This document shows positions 8,468 through 17,233 of a DNA stretch of 64,000 nt, in pieces (the stretch's first letter is position 1; the number at the start of each line of letters is the position of its first letter). The DNA is taken from the NCBI GenBank assembly GCA_020634215.1, contig JACKCD010000004.1, forward strand, positions 62,001 through 126,000, written 5' to 3'. This DNA is from Ardenticatenaceae bacterium. GTDB lineage: Bacteria > Chloroflexota > Anaerolineae > Promineifilales > Promineifilaceae. The translations under genes were made by a program, and so were the position numbers. Under the pieces are notes generated by a model. It was not told the DNA's origin. It did not search any database and saw nothing but the letters and a program-made list of their open reading frames with translations.

Positions 8468-8950
8468 ATGGAACCGATTGAAATGTTGCAAAAGCGTCAT
8501 GTTCGGCTGATGCAGAACAGTGTGAAGACGTTGGGGCATATTTTGCATTTTGTGTCGCCGGAAACGGCCGTTTCCCGGCGTGACGGCCCCAACGGCTGGA
8601 CAATCCTCGAAGTCGTTTGCCACCTGCGCGACTTTGACGGCTTCTTTTATGATCGCGTGATGATGATGCTCGAACATGACCACCCCATGCTGCCCGCCTA
8701 TGACCACGAGCAGATCGCCATTGACCGCCGCTACAACGAGCAAGATTTACGTCAGGCGTATGCCGATCTGGTCGCCTCGCGGCAGCGGTTTGTGGCGTTG
8801 TTCAAATCACTGGATGCGGCGCAATGGGCACGCACTGGCATTCACCCCGAACGCGACAGCTTTGGCGTAACCGATGCCGCCGTTCAGGTAGGGCACCATG
8901 ACAACGACCATTTGGAGCAGATTACACGGATTTTGGTGGAAGGGGTGTAG
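8468..8950 (+). CDS. DinB-like (DinB_2) four-helix protein
   Basis: 160 residues from the ATG preceded by AAAGGA; the longer upstream frame overlaps the previous gene and is not needed. The order of His residues fits the DinB/YfiT metal site: His in VVCHLRDFDGFF and the pair in VGHHDNDHLEQI near the C-terminus. WTILEVVCHLRD is the typical first helix. Proteins of this fold are often metal-dependent thiol or glutathione/bacillithiol transferases, but many are of unknown function, so no substrate is assigned. The palindrome is read as PETAVS near residue 35, again at a switch from G-rich to C-rich coding strand. Convergent with the methyltransferase gene downstream across a heptamer hairpin. 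Confidence 0.82.
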   Translation: MEPIEMLQKRHVRLMQNSVKTLGHILHFVSPETAVSRRDGPNGWTILEVVCHLRDFDGFFYDRVMMMLEHDHPMLPAYDHEQIAIDRRYNEQDLRQAYADLVASRQRFVALFKSLDAAQWARTGIHPERDSFGVTDAAVQVGHHDNDHLEQITRILVEGV

Positions 8951-8952
8951 AA

Positions 8953-9013
8953 ATGGGGAATTGGGAATTGAGAATTGGGAATGAAGCCCTCCATTCCCAA
9001 TTCTCAATTCCCA
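8953..9013. repeat. GGAATTG heptamer inverted repeat between convergent genes
   Basis: Left arm of tandem GGAATTG/GAGAATT units (8955-8983) and its complement CATTCCCAATTCTCAATTCC (from 8992) enclose an 8-base loop. It separates two convergent genes and could serve both as a transcription barrier. It is the same architecture as the GATTGGA repeats but with a different 7-base word. Confidence 0.7.
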
Positions 9014-9024
9014 AATCTCTATTC

Positions 9025-10161
9025 CTAATTCGCCGGCGGCTTTTCCCCGTAGTATTGATAGTAGTTGGTCTCAATCGTGCCGTTGTAGAGTTTGCGAACG
9101 CGGTCGGGGCGGGCGCGTTTGAAGTAGTCGGGGAATTTTCGGTCGGCTGTGAGAATATAGACTGACCAGCCTTGCTTTTTGCGGAACATTTTGTTGAGGG
9201 CAATGTAAATTTGGTTGAGTGCCTGATACTCGGCCATCCGCACGCCGTAGGGCGGGTTGGTGATGACGATGCCGTACTGTTGGTCAATCCACAGGTCACG
9301 CACGTCCTTGACGGCAAACACGATGTCATCGCCCACGCCTGCTTTGGCCGCGTTGCTTTTGGCAATTTCAATGGCGGCGGGGTCACTGTCGTAGCCATAA
9401 AGCTGCAATTCTCCGTCGTGGCGAATTGCGGTTTCGGCTTCTTGCCTGGCTTCAGCCCAGGCGGAAGCGGGAATGATAGGCCACTGTTCGGCAACAAACG
9501 GCCGTTTGAACCCCGGTGCCATATTACGAGCCATCAACGCCGCTTCGATGAGAATGGTACCCGACCCACACATTGGGTCTAGCAGCAATCTGTCCGGCCG
9601 CCAAAAGCTCAGTTTCACCAGTGCCGCCGCGAGCGTTTCCTTCAGCGGTGCTTCCCCCGCCTCTTCCCGATAGCCCCGCTTGTGCAGCCCCGCGCCAGAG
9701 GTATCGAGCGTTAGCAATGCCGCATCTTTGAGGAGGGACAGGTGAATGGCGTACTCGGCTCCTGTTTCCGCCAGCCACGCCACCCCATACGCCGCACTTA
9801 GTCGATCCACCACCGCTTTTTTGACGATGGTTTGGCAGCTTCGTTCGCTCATGAGGGTGGATTTAACAGTGCGGGCGGTAACGGGAAAACGGCCGTTTTC
9901 CTCAATCCACCGTTCCCATTCGACTGCTTTGCACTGTTCATACAGGTCGTCAAAGGTCGTTGCCGGAAATTCTGCTACCTTCAGCAGCAGCCGGTCGGCA
10001 CAGCGCAGCCATAAGTTGAGCCGGGGAATGTCAGTCAACGTAGCCGCAAACTCAATACGCCCGGGCGACACGGTAACGTTGTCAAAGCCTAGTGCCTCAA
10101 CTTCTAGCCGCACCATTTTTTCCAGCCCGAATTTGGCTGTGGCAATCAGGGTAATCATCAT
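9025..10161 (-). CDS. THUMP-domain class I RNA methyltransferase (RlmL N-half/YpsC-like)
   Basis: 378 residues. The N-terminal ferredoxin-like and THUMP region (about 1-160; starts MITLIATAKFGLEKMV) binds RNA. The C-terminal Rossmann methyltransferase domain has LLDPMCGSGTILIEAAL for SAM binding and TNPPYGVRM, the N6/N2 amino-methylating NPPY motif. The closest family is COG0116, which makes m2G in 23S rRNA (E. coli RlmL N-terminal half, Bacillus YpsC). It lacks the second RlmK-type domain, as in Gram-positive homologues. In-frame palindromes give ENGRFPV and FKRPF-type insertions. Exact target base is not shown by sequence. The start is the first of two Met codons; the next gene on this strand ends or begins beyond 40 bases, so it is probably monocistronic. 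Confidence 0.88.
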   Translation of the reverse strand: MMITLIATAKFGLEKMVRLEVEALGFDNVTVSPGRIEFAATLTDIPRLNLWLRCADRLLLKVAEFPATTFDDLYEQCKAVEWERWIEENGRFPVTARTVKSTLMSERSCQTIVKKAVVDRLSAAYGVAWLAETGAEYAIHLSLLKDAALLTLDTSGAGLHKRGYREEAGEAPLKETLAAALVKLSFWRPDRLLLDPMCGSGTILIEAALMARNMAPGFKRPFVAEQWPIIPASAWAEARQEAETAIRHDGELQLYGYDSDPAAIEIAKSNAAKAGVGDDIVFAVKDVRDLWIDQQYGIVITNPPYGVRMAEYQALNQIYIALNKMFRKKQGWSVYILTADRKFPDYFKRARPDRVRKLYNGTIETNYYQYYGEKPPAN

Positions 10162-10203
10162 TTAGGATATTTTCCGATAAAAGTTTACTGCGATCCTAAG
10201 TGA

Positions 10204-12609
10204 TTATATGGGAATCCAACCCTGTACGCACGATCCCTCCCCCGGTGTCGAAGAAAATTCAAACTGCCCGCCTAAACTTTGAATACGAGCTGCCATTGAG
10301 CGCAAGCCAAAGGCACCTTGCGCTTGCTTCTGGCGACGCTGTTCGACAGATGAGCCTTGCCCATTATCGGTGATACAAAACTGTACCCGGTGATTCTCAC
10401 AGTTTAAGACAATGTTAACGGCCGTTGCCATCGCATGTGCCACTATATTATCTAACGCCTGTTGCACAACACGATAAAGCGCATGGCGTGCCTCCAGCGA
10501 AAGAACCTGATCAACCGACGGAGGCAACTGCCAAACAATTTGAACACCTGTACGCCGTTCAAACTGTTCACACAAGCTCCCAATCGGCTGCGTTAAGCCA
10601 TGCTCCAATTGGCTTGGAGCCAAATTATTACGAATCTGGCGCACCGCCCTGGCCGCTTCCTCCACGTCAAGCATGCTCTTGTCCAACAGTTGATCCGCTT
10701 TGTCGGGTGTTGTCCACATCGTTTGGCGGCTAACTTCCAGGTAAAACGGCAAACGCCCCAGAAGTTGCTGCACCGTGTCATGTAGTTCCCGCGCCAACTT
10801 CAGTCGCTCACTTTCCTGAGCCAAAGCGATGTGGCTGGGGACTTGGCGCAGTTGTTCAACCTGCTGCGCCGTCAACAGAAACAGCGCCGATTGTTGGGCA
10901 ATCAACTCAATGACATCGAGGTCGCGCTCATCAAAAATTTCCTCATCCCAGCGATTTCCCAGTCCCAATAATCCTGTCATCGTGTTGGCAACCCACAGTG
11001 GAACCAGCATCGCAATTTGCTGCTGCTGCCGAAATGGGCTTAACCAATTGGGCAAGACCACTGCTTGCCCCCCAAACTGCACTGGTTGTTGCAGGGATGC
11101 TGAAGCTGCTGGCAACTGTTCAGGTAGCGTTTGCTCCCACTCACCCGCTTGCCCAACTAGCTGGAAGGCCGCTGTCTCTTCTTGCCAAATCCACACGGCT
11201 GCCCTTTCTAGCTGCAATTCGCTGACCAGGGCTGCGGCAATCCGTCTTGGCATGGCTAACAAATCGGCCTGGCTCATCACATGCTGCCCAAACCGCTTGG
11301 CCGCATCATCGTTATGCTGTCGCCAATGCAAAACGCGGCCAAAAAAGCCGCGCCATGAACTTTGTGTTACCCAAATAAGGCTGACGATTAAAGTCATGCC
11401 GAGGGCGGGAACAAAGGGGGGCAGTTTCCAGGCAATTGATGAGGATGGTAGTGACCATGCCCAAATAACAGAGCCAATATTGGCAACAATGGCACTGACA
11501 GCTAAAACAGGCACGACTAAAAAGAGGGGTGACGGCCGGCGAAAGGTTTGATAGCGCAGGATGACCAGGGCAGCGGCAGCAGGGCCGGCGGCAACCAAGT
11601 AGCGGGAGTCTAACCCACACCAATAGATGGTATGTGACCCATCTCCAGGTGAAAAGAGTGTCCAAATGGCAATGAGATATGGCAGAATAAAGGAAATGCC
11701 AATGAGCATGACGACAGCTTGCCGACGCAACCGTCGCGACGAGTTTGTAATGAATACGGTCAGTAGGCGAATCAAAATAGCGGCGACCCCAACCATGCTC
11801 ATCGGCCAAGCAATCTTAAAGCCGAGATTATCAAATTGATCAGTTCTGGTTATAGACCAATTGAGCCAGAGTGCAAGACGACCACCGCTATAGCCAATCA
11901 GTGCCATAAATCCGATTCCGTACACAAGGTAAAGTAGGAATTTGTGCTGAAATCGGGAGTGTACTGGGAACAACAAGGCAAAATGAATAAATGAACAACC
12001 CAAAAAGGCAAATGCTCCCAAGCCTAATATATCCAGAAGGTTAGTCACTGTATCGGTGTGGACAAATAAGCCAACGCGGTTTAACCAGCGATTAATAGCT
12101 CCAAGACAACACATAACAACGAAAACCCGATTGAGTGGCTCTGATGACGGACTCTGATAGACAATTAAGGAAAGTAGCCAAAACATGAGACCGCCAATTA
12201 GATGCGGAATCATGAGGTCAAGGCAATGAACCCAGCTAAAGGGAATTACACGCAGTTGTTTTTCAAGGAGTTTTCCTTCCTCCTCTACCTTCAAACTGAT
12301 AACAGATGGTTGGCGATTATAAGCCTCCCAAAATAATGCAGGTTCATCAATATGGTAGTCATAAACATGACCATCTATTTCCAATAAGCGGGTGTTCGTG
12401 GCTAAACCTGCCTCAGAGATTCCTGGCCACCAAGTGGGCGTAATAATGTCAATTTCCCAGCGATTGCTGATTGGGTTGTAAAAGGTGAGGTAGCCACCAA
12501 AAGGTTGTCCAATGCTACGATAGAAATTAACGGCCGTTGCTATTCCAGCCACTAGTGTCAAAACGATTAACCAGCCTAGCCAATCCCGAAACCAGCGGTT
12601 GCCATGCAT
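10204..12609 (-). CDS. Membrane sensor histidine kinase (HisKA_3, NarL-type partner)
   Basis: 801 residues. An N-terminal helix (about 10-30) and an extracytoplasmic PDZ-like stretch are followed by roughly eight membrane helices (about 130-400), a GAF-like domain (about 450-590), and a cytoplasmic kinase core. The phosphoacceptor motif is ERLKLARELHDTVQQLLG, HisKA_3 type. The ATPase part has RVVQQALDNIVAHAM (N box), ITDNGQGS (G1) and AFGLRSMAARIQSLGG (G2). Such kinases phosphorylate LuxR/NarL-type regulators, and one is encoded immediately upstream: its stop and this ATG are four bases apart, so the pair is translationally linked. The signal is not evident; the domain order resembles Chloroflexi/Firmicutes sensors of the 8TM-GAF group. 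Confidence 0.88.
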   Translation of the reverse strand: MHGNRWFRDWLGWLIVLTLVAGIATAVNFYRSIGQPFGGYLTFYNPISNRWEIDIITPTWWPGISEAGLATNTRLLEIDGHVYDYHIDEPALFWEAYNRQPSVISLKVEEEGKLLEKQLRVIPFSWVHCLDLMIPHLIGGLMFWLLSLIVYQSPSSEPLNRVFVVMCCLGAINRWLNRVGLFVHTDTVTNLLDILGLGAFAFLGCSFIHFALLFPVHSRFQHKFLLYLVYGIGFMALIGYSGGRLALWLNWSITRTDQFDNLGFKIAWPMSMVGVAAILIRLLTVFITNSSRRLRRQAVVMLIGISFILPYLIAIWTLFSPGDGSHTIYWCGLDSRYLVAAGPAAAALVILRYQTFRRPSPLFLVVPVLAVSAIVANIGSVIWAWSLPSSSIAWKLPPFVPALGMTLIVSLIWVTQSSWRGFFGRVLHWRQHNDDAAKRFGQHVMSQADLLAMPRRIAAALVSELQLERAAVWIWQEETAAFQLVGQAGEWEQTLPEQLPAASASLQQPVQFGGQAVVLPNWLSPFRQQQQIAMLVPLWVANTMTGLLGLGNRWDEEIFDERDLDVIELIAQQSALFLLTAQQVEQLRQVPSHIALAQESERLKLARELHDTVQQLLGRLPFYLEVSRQTMWTTPDKADQLLDKSMLDVEEAARAVRQIRNNLAPSQLEHGLTQPIGSLCEQFERRTGVQIVWQLPPSVDQVLSLEARHALYRVVQQALDNIVAHAMATAVNIVLNCENHRVQFCITDNGQGSSVEQRRQKQAQGAFGLRSMAARIQSLGGQFEFSSTPGEGSCVQGWIPI

Positions 12610-12613
12610 CAGG

Positions 12614-13363
12614 TTACGCCTTGCTGGTCAGACTCAGATCGTAGACGAGACAGGCTTGCGCCAGAACCGTTACTTGGCGCAGATGGGGTGCCTCAAGGTG
12701 CATCTGGTTCAGACCCAGCTTGTGGTAGATACGGCCGATATAGTTTTCGGCCGTTTTCGGGGCCATAACCAATACCTCAGCAATCCCTTTAACTGTATGA
12801 CCTAATGCCACCTGCTGCGCCACCTCCATTTCACGCGGGGTCAGGTGGGTCAAAGCATCTACTGCCTGTTTGACCCAATATTGTTCCGTCGGCGGCAGTC
12901 GTTCCAGCAGTTCGGCAGCCGCACGACGCAGCTGTGTCACTTCGGAATCAATCATCACCTGCCCTTTCATGACGCCTTGTACGGCCTGCAACAGCTTGCT
13001 GGGGCGACTTCCCTTCAGCTGATAGCCAATTCCCCGTATCCCCTGCTGCACCAGCTTAAACAGCTCTTGCCCTCGGTCTTCATAAGCCGAGAACAGGACA
13101 ACGCCCAGCGTTGGATAGTGCTGCTTGAGCCAGACGGCCAGTTCTACCCCCACGTTATTTTGCCGTGCGTTGTTGCTTGTTTTCGTTTCTGGGATTTCGA
13201 TATCGATAATAGCGACCAATGGCCGCTGCTCTGCGACTAACACCCGTGCCACTGCCGCATCCCCAGCCTCAGACACCGTATACCCCTGCTCTTGCAGATA
13301 AAGGCACAACCCCATTCGCGTAAATTCATCATCATCAACCAACAAAATCTTGATAGCACACAT
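12614..13363 (-). CDS. Two-component response regulator, NarL/LuxR family
   Basis: 249 residues from the ATG at 13361-13363, which has GGGAGAATGG just upstream; a 17-codon longer frame exists but has no such site. The receiver domain shows ILLVDDDEFTR at the N-terminus (acidic pocket) and the likely phosphoacceptor Asp in AIIDIEIP; the loop after it (ETKTSNNARQNN) is longer than usual. The C-terminal LuxR-type helix-turn-helix reads LTPREMEVAQQVALGHTVKGIAEVLVMAPKTAENYIGRIYHKL. First gene of the operon with the kinase. Upstream lies a minus-strand TATAAT (13394-13399) and a perfect stem, so autoregulation is possible. Target genes unknown; the adjacent divergent membrane gene is a candidate. 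Confidence 0.9.
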   Translation of the reverse strand: MCAIKILLVDDDEFTRMGLCLYLQEQGYTVSEAGDAAVARVLVAEQRPLVAIIDIEIPETKTSNNARQNNVGVELAVWLKQHYPTLGVVLFSAYEDRGQELFKLVQQGIRGIGYQLKGSRPSKLLQAVQGVMKGQVMIDSEVTQLRRAAAELLERLPPTEQYWVKQAVDALTHLTPREMEVAQQVALGHTVKGIAEVLVMAPKTAENYIGRIYHKLGLNQMHLEAPHLRQVTVLAQACLVYDLSLTSKA

Positions 13364-13393
13364 ACCATTCTCCCAAGACTGGATACAGGCAAA

Positions 13394-13445
13394 ATTATAC
13401 GCTAACTTTCCCAAAGAGACACAAATTGAGGGAAAACCCTCAATT
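13394..13445. promoter_or_regulatory. Divergent control region: minus-strand TATAAT and a perfect 9-base stem
   Basis: AATTGAGGG (13424-13432), loop AAAA, CCCTCAATT (13437-13445) form a perfect palindrome about 60 bases before the response-regulator start. Between it and the gene lies ATTATA (13394-13399), a consensus -10 box when read on the minus strand. The dyad could be an operator or the terminator of an opposing transcript; no T run follows. Confidence 0.4.
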
Positions 13446-13545
13446 CATATCAACCACCACCTACTATAATCCGATAGAGAGGGTTTCTTTATCATATCGT
13501 GTCGTATTCAACAGCATGAGCAGAGACAAGCTTGTAGGAGAGTCT

Positions 13546-13911
13546 ATGTCAAATACAACTTTAGGTAATGTTCAATGGAAAGCAACTTTACTCCTGAACC
13601 TCTGGCGTTCTGTTGCTGCAAGTATTGTTTGGTTTATTGTCATGCTTTTCATGCAATATCCTTTTGCCGAGGCAGTCAGTATGCTTCTACTGCCTGTTTT
13701 CTATTTTGTTATCCTACTGCCGTTGGGGCTATTTGCCATATTCTTAACTGAGGTAGGAGTGCCGCTTGTCTGGTTTTTTTCGCTAATGGCAGCTATTGCC
13801 ATTGTCGTAGGTGACCCCGTTCTCTTTTTGATAAGCCTTATCAACCCCACTATTCTTCCAGTACAGCATTACAGTCCTCTAAATTTCAAGCTGATTATGC
13901 TTGTCTACTAA
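13546..13911 (+). CDS. Hypothetical integral membrane protein
   Basis: 121 residues from an ATG with GGAG 8 bases upstream; 40 further upstream codons are open but lack a ribosome site. Three or four hydrophobic segments cover most of the length (SVAASIVWFIVMLFMQYPF, then AVSMLLLPVFYFVILLPLGLFAIFL, and SLMAAIAIVVGDPVLFLISL). No family recognised. AT-rich relative to the upstream operon and first of a set of plus-strand accessory genes that continues across two insertion sequences to 22 kb. It starts divergently from the two-component operon. Confidence 0.65.
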   Translation: MSNTTLGNVQWKATLLLNLWRSVAASIVWFIVMLFMQYPFAEAVSMLLLPVFYFVILLPLGLFAIFLTEVGVPLVWFFSLMAAIAIVVGDPVLFLISLINPTILPVQHYSPLNFKLIMLVY

Positions 13912-13979
13912 CCAAAAGTAGACCGAATATAAGAGACGAAATTTGCCTAAACCCGTGACGTGAGAATAGAAGGTGAATC

Positions 13980-14150
13980 ATGGAATTACAAAATCTCGAT
14001 GCTCAGTACAAATTGTTCCTTAAATATTGGTTCAACGGTTCTGATAATGAAAATATCAGAGACTATCAAACCGCCGATAAATTGCGCGAAAAGATCCTGC
14101 CTCAGGTTGAATCCCTATTAGATGAGGATAATGAAACTGGATTGTCAACC
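13980..14150 (+). pseudogene. 5' part of a hypothetical gene split by the IS4-like element
   Basis: 57 codons from ATG (MELQNLDAQYKLFLKYW) up to the target duplication of the insertion sequence; in the present sequence it continues 3 codons into the element and stops. Joining base 14150 to base 15458 keeps the frame exactly and gives one product of 255 residues (junction LST-IYSDF). The combined protein is soluble, acidic and helical, with repeats of hydrophobic spacing (LREKILPQVESLLDED) but no family I recognise. An upstream GTGAATC-type site is weak; AGAAGGTG lies about 8 bases before the ATG. Confidence 0.8.
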
Positions 14151-15447
14151 CTGCTTGACTGACAAAAGTCAGCAGAATTCAGTTGACAAAGGGGAAAACA
14201 CCTCGAATTGAACAGAAAAACGCAGGTCATCGGCTGCCCTGGCCTGCTTCTTAGAAGCCTTGGCCGGTTCAGGGTCGGGCAACGGAGACAGACGCAAGCG
14301 CGTAATAAGCTCTAAGCCAACAGCCAAGGCACGTTTGACCCAATGCCAGCCAATCTTGAGGTAGCTATTGCCGCGAAACCAATGTGCATCGACTAGACGC
14401 CGTTTGCCCGCTTCAACCACAACCGTCCCTTGAGAAACAAGAAAGAGCGTGGCAATGGCGATGACAAAGCAAAGACGAGAGAGGGCATTGGCAGAACGGA
14501 TGAGGGAAGATTCAAGTTGAAAGCCATTGGACTTGTCGTCAAGAAAGTTTTCTTCAATATCGAAGCGCAAGCCATAAGTATCGAAAGTGGTCACATCAGT
14601 TGGCAAATTGCTGACAATAAACCAACAATCCTTGCCGCCATTGGGCTTGGCAAGGGCAAGATGAACAGCACCAAACTGTTGTTTAGTGATGTAGACATTG
14701 TGCCAGAAGCAAGCTTGGCCGCGTTGGAGCTTGATGCTGCTGATTTTAATGTGGCGGGCACCGCGACGGTAAACCAAAAAGCTGGCCTTGATACGAATGT
14801 GCCAATCCCAAAGCAAGACCTCACTGAGATAAGCCATCAAGTCGGTATCGGCAAAGCCACGGTCAGCTAAAAAGACGACCCGGCTGTGGCTTGGCAGCAA
14901 TTGGTACGCTCGATCCAGCAAATGCCGGTAAGCGATAAGGCTCACGCTGCTACTAGCGTGAGCCACCACCTGCCAGACCAAGGGGATGGCTCGTCCCCGA
15001 TAGATAATAGAAAGACGAATCAGGCAATACTCATTCCACAGCATGGAGGTATCGAGAGCTAGGTAGAGGGTTGCTTCGCCCCATTCCGTCAACGCTTCCC
15101 GGATAATGACCCCATACAAGTCATGAACGTTAATTCGCTCATTATTGAGCCAACGCTGAAAGCGGCGCACGCTACTCTGGGCATACTGGGCGCGGCTGTC
15201 CACATAAGGTGCCCATTCGGTGAGATTGACCGTTTTGCTCATGATCAACCCAACGACCATCCAGGCAAGGGTATAAAAGTGGCGTTTATCGAGCCATTTG
15301 TGATATTGACCCAGAATCATGACTAAGGTATTGTACAAATTGAGAGTGCTTTTCATCTTTATCTTCCTTTTTTGTGATGAATCAAGAAAGATAACCTGTT
15401 TTCAGGTTTTGGAAAGCACTCCGTTTTGAGTTTTGTCAGTCAAGCAG
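14151..15447 (-). mobile_element. IS4-family-like insertion sequence, intact
   Basis: Perfect 17-base terminal inverted repeats: CTGCTTGACTGACAAAA at 14151-14167 and TTTTGTCAGTCAAGCAG at 15431-15447. A perfect 10-base target duplication ATTGTCAACC flanks it (14141-14150 and 15448-15457). Total 1297 bp with one transposase gene. Perfect repeats and target copies indicate a recent insertion. No AACGGCCGTT inside. Confidence 0.95.
14169..15356 (-). CDS. IS4-family-like transposase
   Basis: 395 residues filling the element; the ATG has AAGGAAG about 8 bases upstream. Likely DDE residues: Asp in LALDTSMLWNEYC, Asp in VVFLADRGFADTDLM, and Glu in LRFDIEENFLDDKS, the last matching the variable Y-(2)-R-(3)-E-(6)-K signature region of IS4 transposases in position (E and K six apart). 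The N-terminus has the WLNNERINVHDLY region common in this family. The frame is intact, so it is probably functional. Ends 18 bases from the inverted repeat on one side and starts about 90 from the other. Confidence 0.9.
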   Translation of the reverse strand: MKSTLNLYNTLVMILGQYHKWLDKRHFYTLAWMVVGLIMSKTVNLTEWAPYVDSRAQYAQSSVRRFQRWLNNERINVHDLYGVIIREALTEWGEATLYLALDTSMLWNEYCLIRLSIIYRGRAIPLVWQVVAHASSSVSLIAYRHLLDRAYQLLPSHSRVVFLADRGFADTDLMAYLSEVLLWDWHIRIKASFLVYRRGARHIKISSIKLQRGQACFWHNVYITKQQFGAVHLALAKPNGGKDCWFIVSNLPTDVTTFDTYGLRFDIEENFLDDKSNGFQLESSLIRSANALSRLCFVIAIATLFLVSQGTVVVEAGKRRLVDAHWFRGNSYLKIGWHWVKRALAVGLELITRLRLSPLPDPEPAKASKKQARAADDLRFSVQFEVFSPLSTEFC

Positions 15448-15457
15448 ATTGTCAACC

Positions 15458-16054
15458 ATTTATTCCGATTTTGCTGAATTCTTGTTTGAATACTTCCTTT
15501 GTCTGAATAAACTCGGCAAAGCGACATCACAGGTACAGCATAATTTAAGGGTAATGGCCGAAAAAGCGATTGAATTAAACCCCAACAGCTTCCCAGGGCA
15601 TTATTTTTTGACCGTCTACCATTCTTGGAATTTAAAACGAGTACATGCTGGCGATACACCAACTGTTTACAAGGGCGAAGATGCCGCATCGTCAATAGTA
15701 GGCACAGCCATTAATTTGTTATTCAAAGGAGCCACGCTTGGGGCTACGGCCACTGCCGCTGGCATTTCAAAATCAAAGTTCACCACGAGTGTCCAAAACC
15801 TGATTGCTGTCTATGAAAAGAACCTGCAGCAGGTACCCCTTGAAGCAGAGCATTATCTCAAAACAACATCTCGAATGTTTGAGATAGCAGAATATTGTGA
15901 AGATGTTAATAATCGAATCTGGCGAGACATTTACATAGCTATCAAAGCATTTGATATTAACAAAATTGATTACGCTAAACTTGAAGACGACATGATACCT
16001 GAAGCACAAGAGGTAGCAATGGAATTTATAGTCCTAGCCGATTCAAAATTGTAG
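15458..16054 (+). pseudogene. 3' part of the hypothetical gene split by the IS4-like element
   Basis: 198 codons continuing the frame that begins at 13980. It starts IYSDFAEFLFEYFLCLNKLG and contains AIELNPNSFPGHYFLTVYHS, which resembles a single TPR-like helix pair, a Gly/Ala-rich stretch (INLLFKGATLGATATAAGIS) and a long helical C-terminus. The downstream part alone can start at an in-frame ATG only if translated from within the duplicated target (15449), so expression now is doubtful. Followed 37 bases later by the CxxCxGxG mini-protein gene, suggesting the two were one operon. Confidence 0.8.
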
Positions 16055-16091
16055 CAGTCAAAAATTAGCAGGAAACAAAGGAGAATATACT

Positions 16092-16265
16092 ATGACATCT
16101 GATAAAGGCCCATGTCGTAACTGCAATGGTCGGGGTAACGGCCCTTGCAAAAATTGTGGAGGAACAGGCCGCTTAAAAAGTGACCCGCGTTATGAGTGTG
16201 CTTATTGTAAGGGGAGTGGGCGACAAGAATGTCTCTATTGTCGTGGGTCAGGCAAGCAGCAATAG
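16092..16265 (+). CDS. 57-residue protein with four CxxCxGxG zinc-finger motifs
   Basis: Starts at ATG with AAAGGAG 8 bases upstream. The protein is almost only DnaJ-type cysteine repeats: CRNCNGRG, CKNCGGTG, CAYCKGSG and CLYCRGSG, four units forming two zinc sites as in the central domain of DnaJ. There is no J domain. Short free-standing proteins of this type act as zinc-binding chaperone-like or holder modules, but the function here is unknown. It follows the interrupted hypothetical gene by 37 bases, so the two probably belong together. The perfect motif conservation supports a real gene despite its size. Confidence 0.85.
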   Translation: MTSDKGPCRNCNGRGNGPCKNCGGTGRLKSDPRYECAYCKGSGRQECLYCRGSGKQQ

Positions 16266-16385
16266 AGTGATCGTTATGTAAATTTACCTCAAGTGCCTTG
16301 TTCCTTCTTTGGTGCAAGGCACTTGTGCCATTTAAGGACCTAGTGCATAAAAGACTGATCTGGCACCTGAGAAGAGGGAATCGCA

Positions 16386-17233
16386 ATGAGAAGCAAATTT
16401 TCTTTCATTATTTTGGTGGTTACATCTATGTTGCTTTCAAGTTTGCAGATTGGGGCATCGCCCAATATGGTACAGCCTGACTCAGAATTGGTGGTTGAAA
16501 AACGGCCGTTGTCAACTCCACAAACCACCGCACAACCTCCGCCTCATCTCATAGTGTCCACTGACCAAAATAATGCACAAACACAAAAGGTAATCGACAC
16601 GAATTTACTTGATTTTTCAACGCCAATGCCGCCCATGAAAGTCACGCCAGTTGCATCCCCCCATAACCGTGAGTATACGTCTAAACCATTAGGATTTATA
16701 GTTAGCTTGCCTAACGATTGGACTGTCAATGAATACATAAATGTCGGTTTTGGCTTTTCATTTCTATCTCCTAAATTGCAATTTGATGACAATGGGGTCT
16801 TGCATAGAGGATCATATATTACAGTACGAAAGTTTGATTTTGGTTCAGCTCCCAATGCTTTAGAAGATGCGCTTGGGAGAAAAGTAGCCACTTTTATCGG
16901 AGAATTTCCCGCTATAAAATATGTGCCAATATCCCAAGAGGAAAACGCTAAGGTTAGTGTCGATATTTATCATGATAGGTACCTTTATAGATTTACTTTG
17001 CACTATGATGTTCAAGGCGATGATATAGCAAAAGAGCAGGCTAAGATTTTTGAAAGTATCCTTGCTTCTCTTGAGTTTATCGAACCCGTAGGCAAACTGC
17101 CCATGAAGGCCGTGAAAGAAAATTTCAGAGCCTTGTCCTATGACCCATTAGCATTCCCATTTCCAGCTGGAAATGAATGGGAAATAGCTAGCGGATATCA
17201 AAATGGCAATCAACACGAGGGTTATGCTTTATA
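16386..17233 (+). pseudogene. 5' part of a large secreted M23/kelch protein gene split by an IS701-like element
   Basis: 282 codons plus two bases, starting MRSKFSFIILVVTSMLLSSL with a signal peptide. Residues about 30-90 are Pro/Thr-rich linker (one in-frame palindrome, KRPLST), then a PsbP-like module (SKPLGFIVSLPNDWTV to ILASLEFI), then the first half of an M23/LytM-like domain (FPFPAGNEWEIASGYQNG, HEGYAL). It now runs six codons into the insertion sequence and stops. Joining 17233 to 18814 restores GYALYGLDFVRADG, the expected HxxxA-LDF metal motif of M23 peptidases. Confidence 0.88.
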
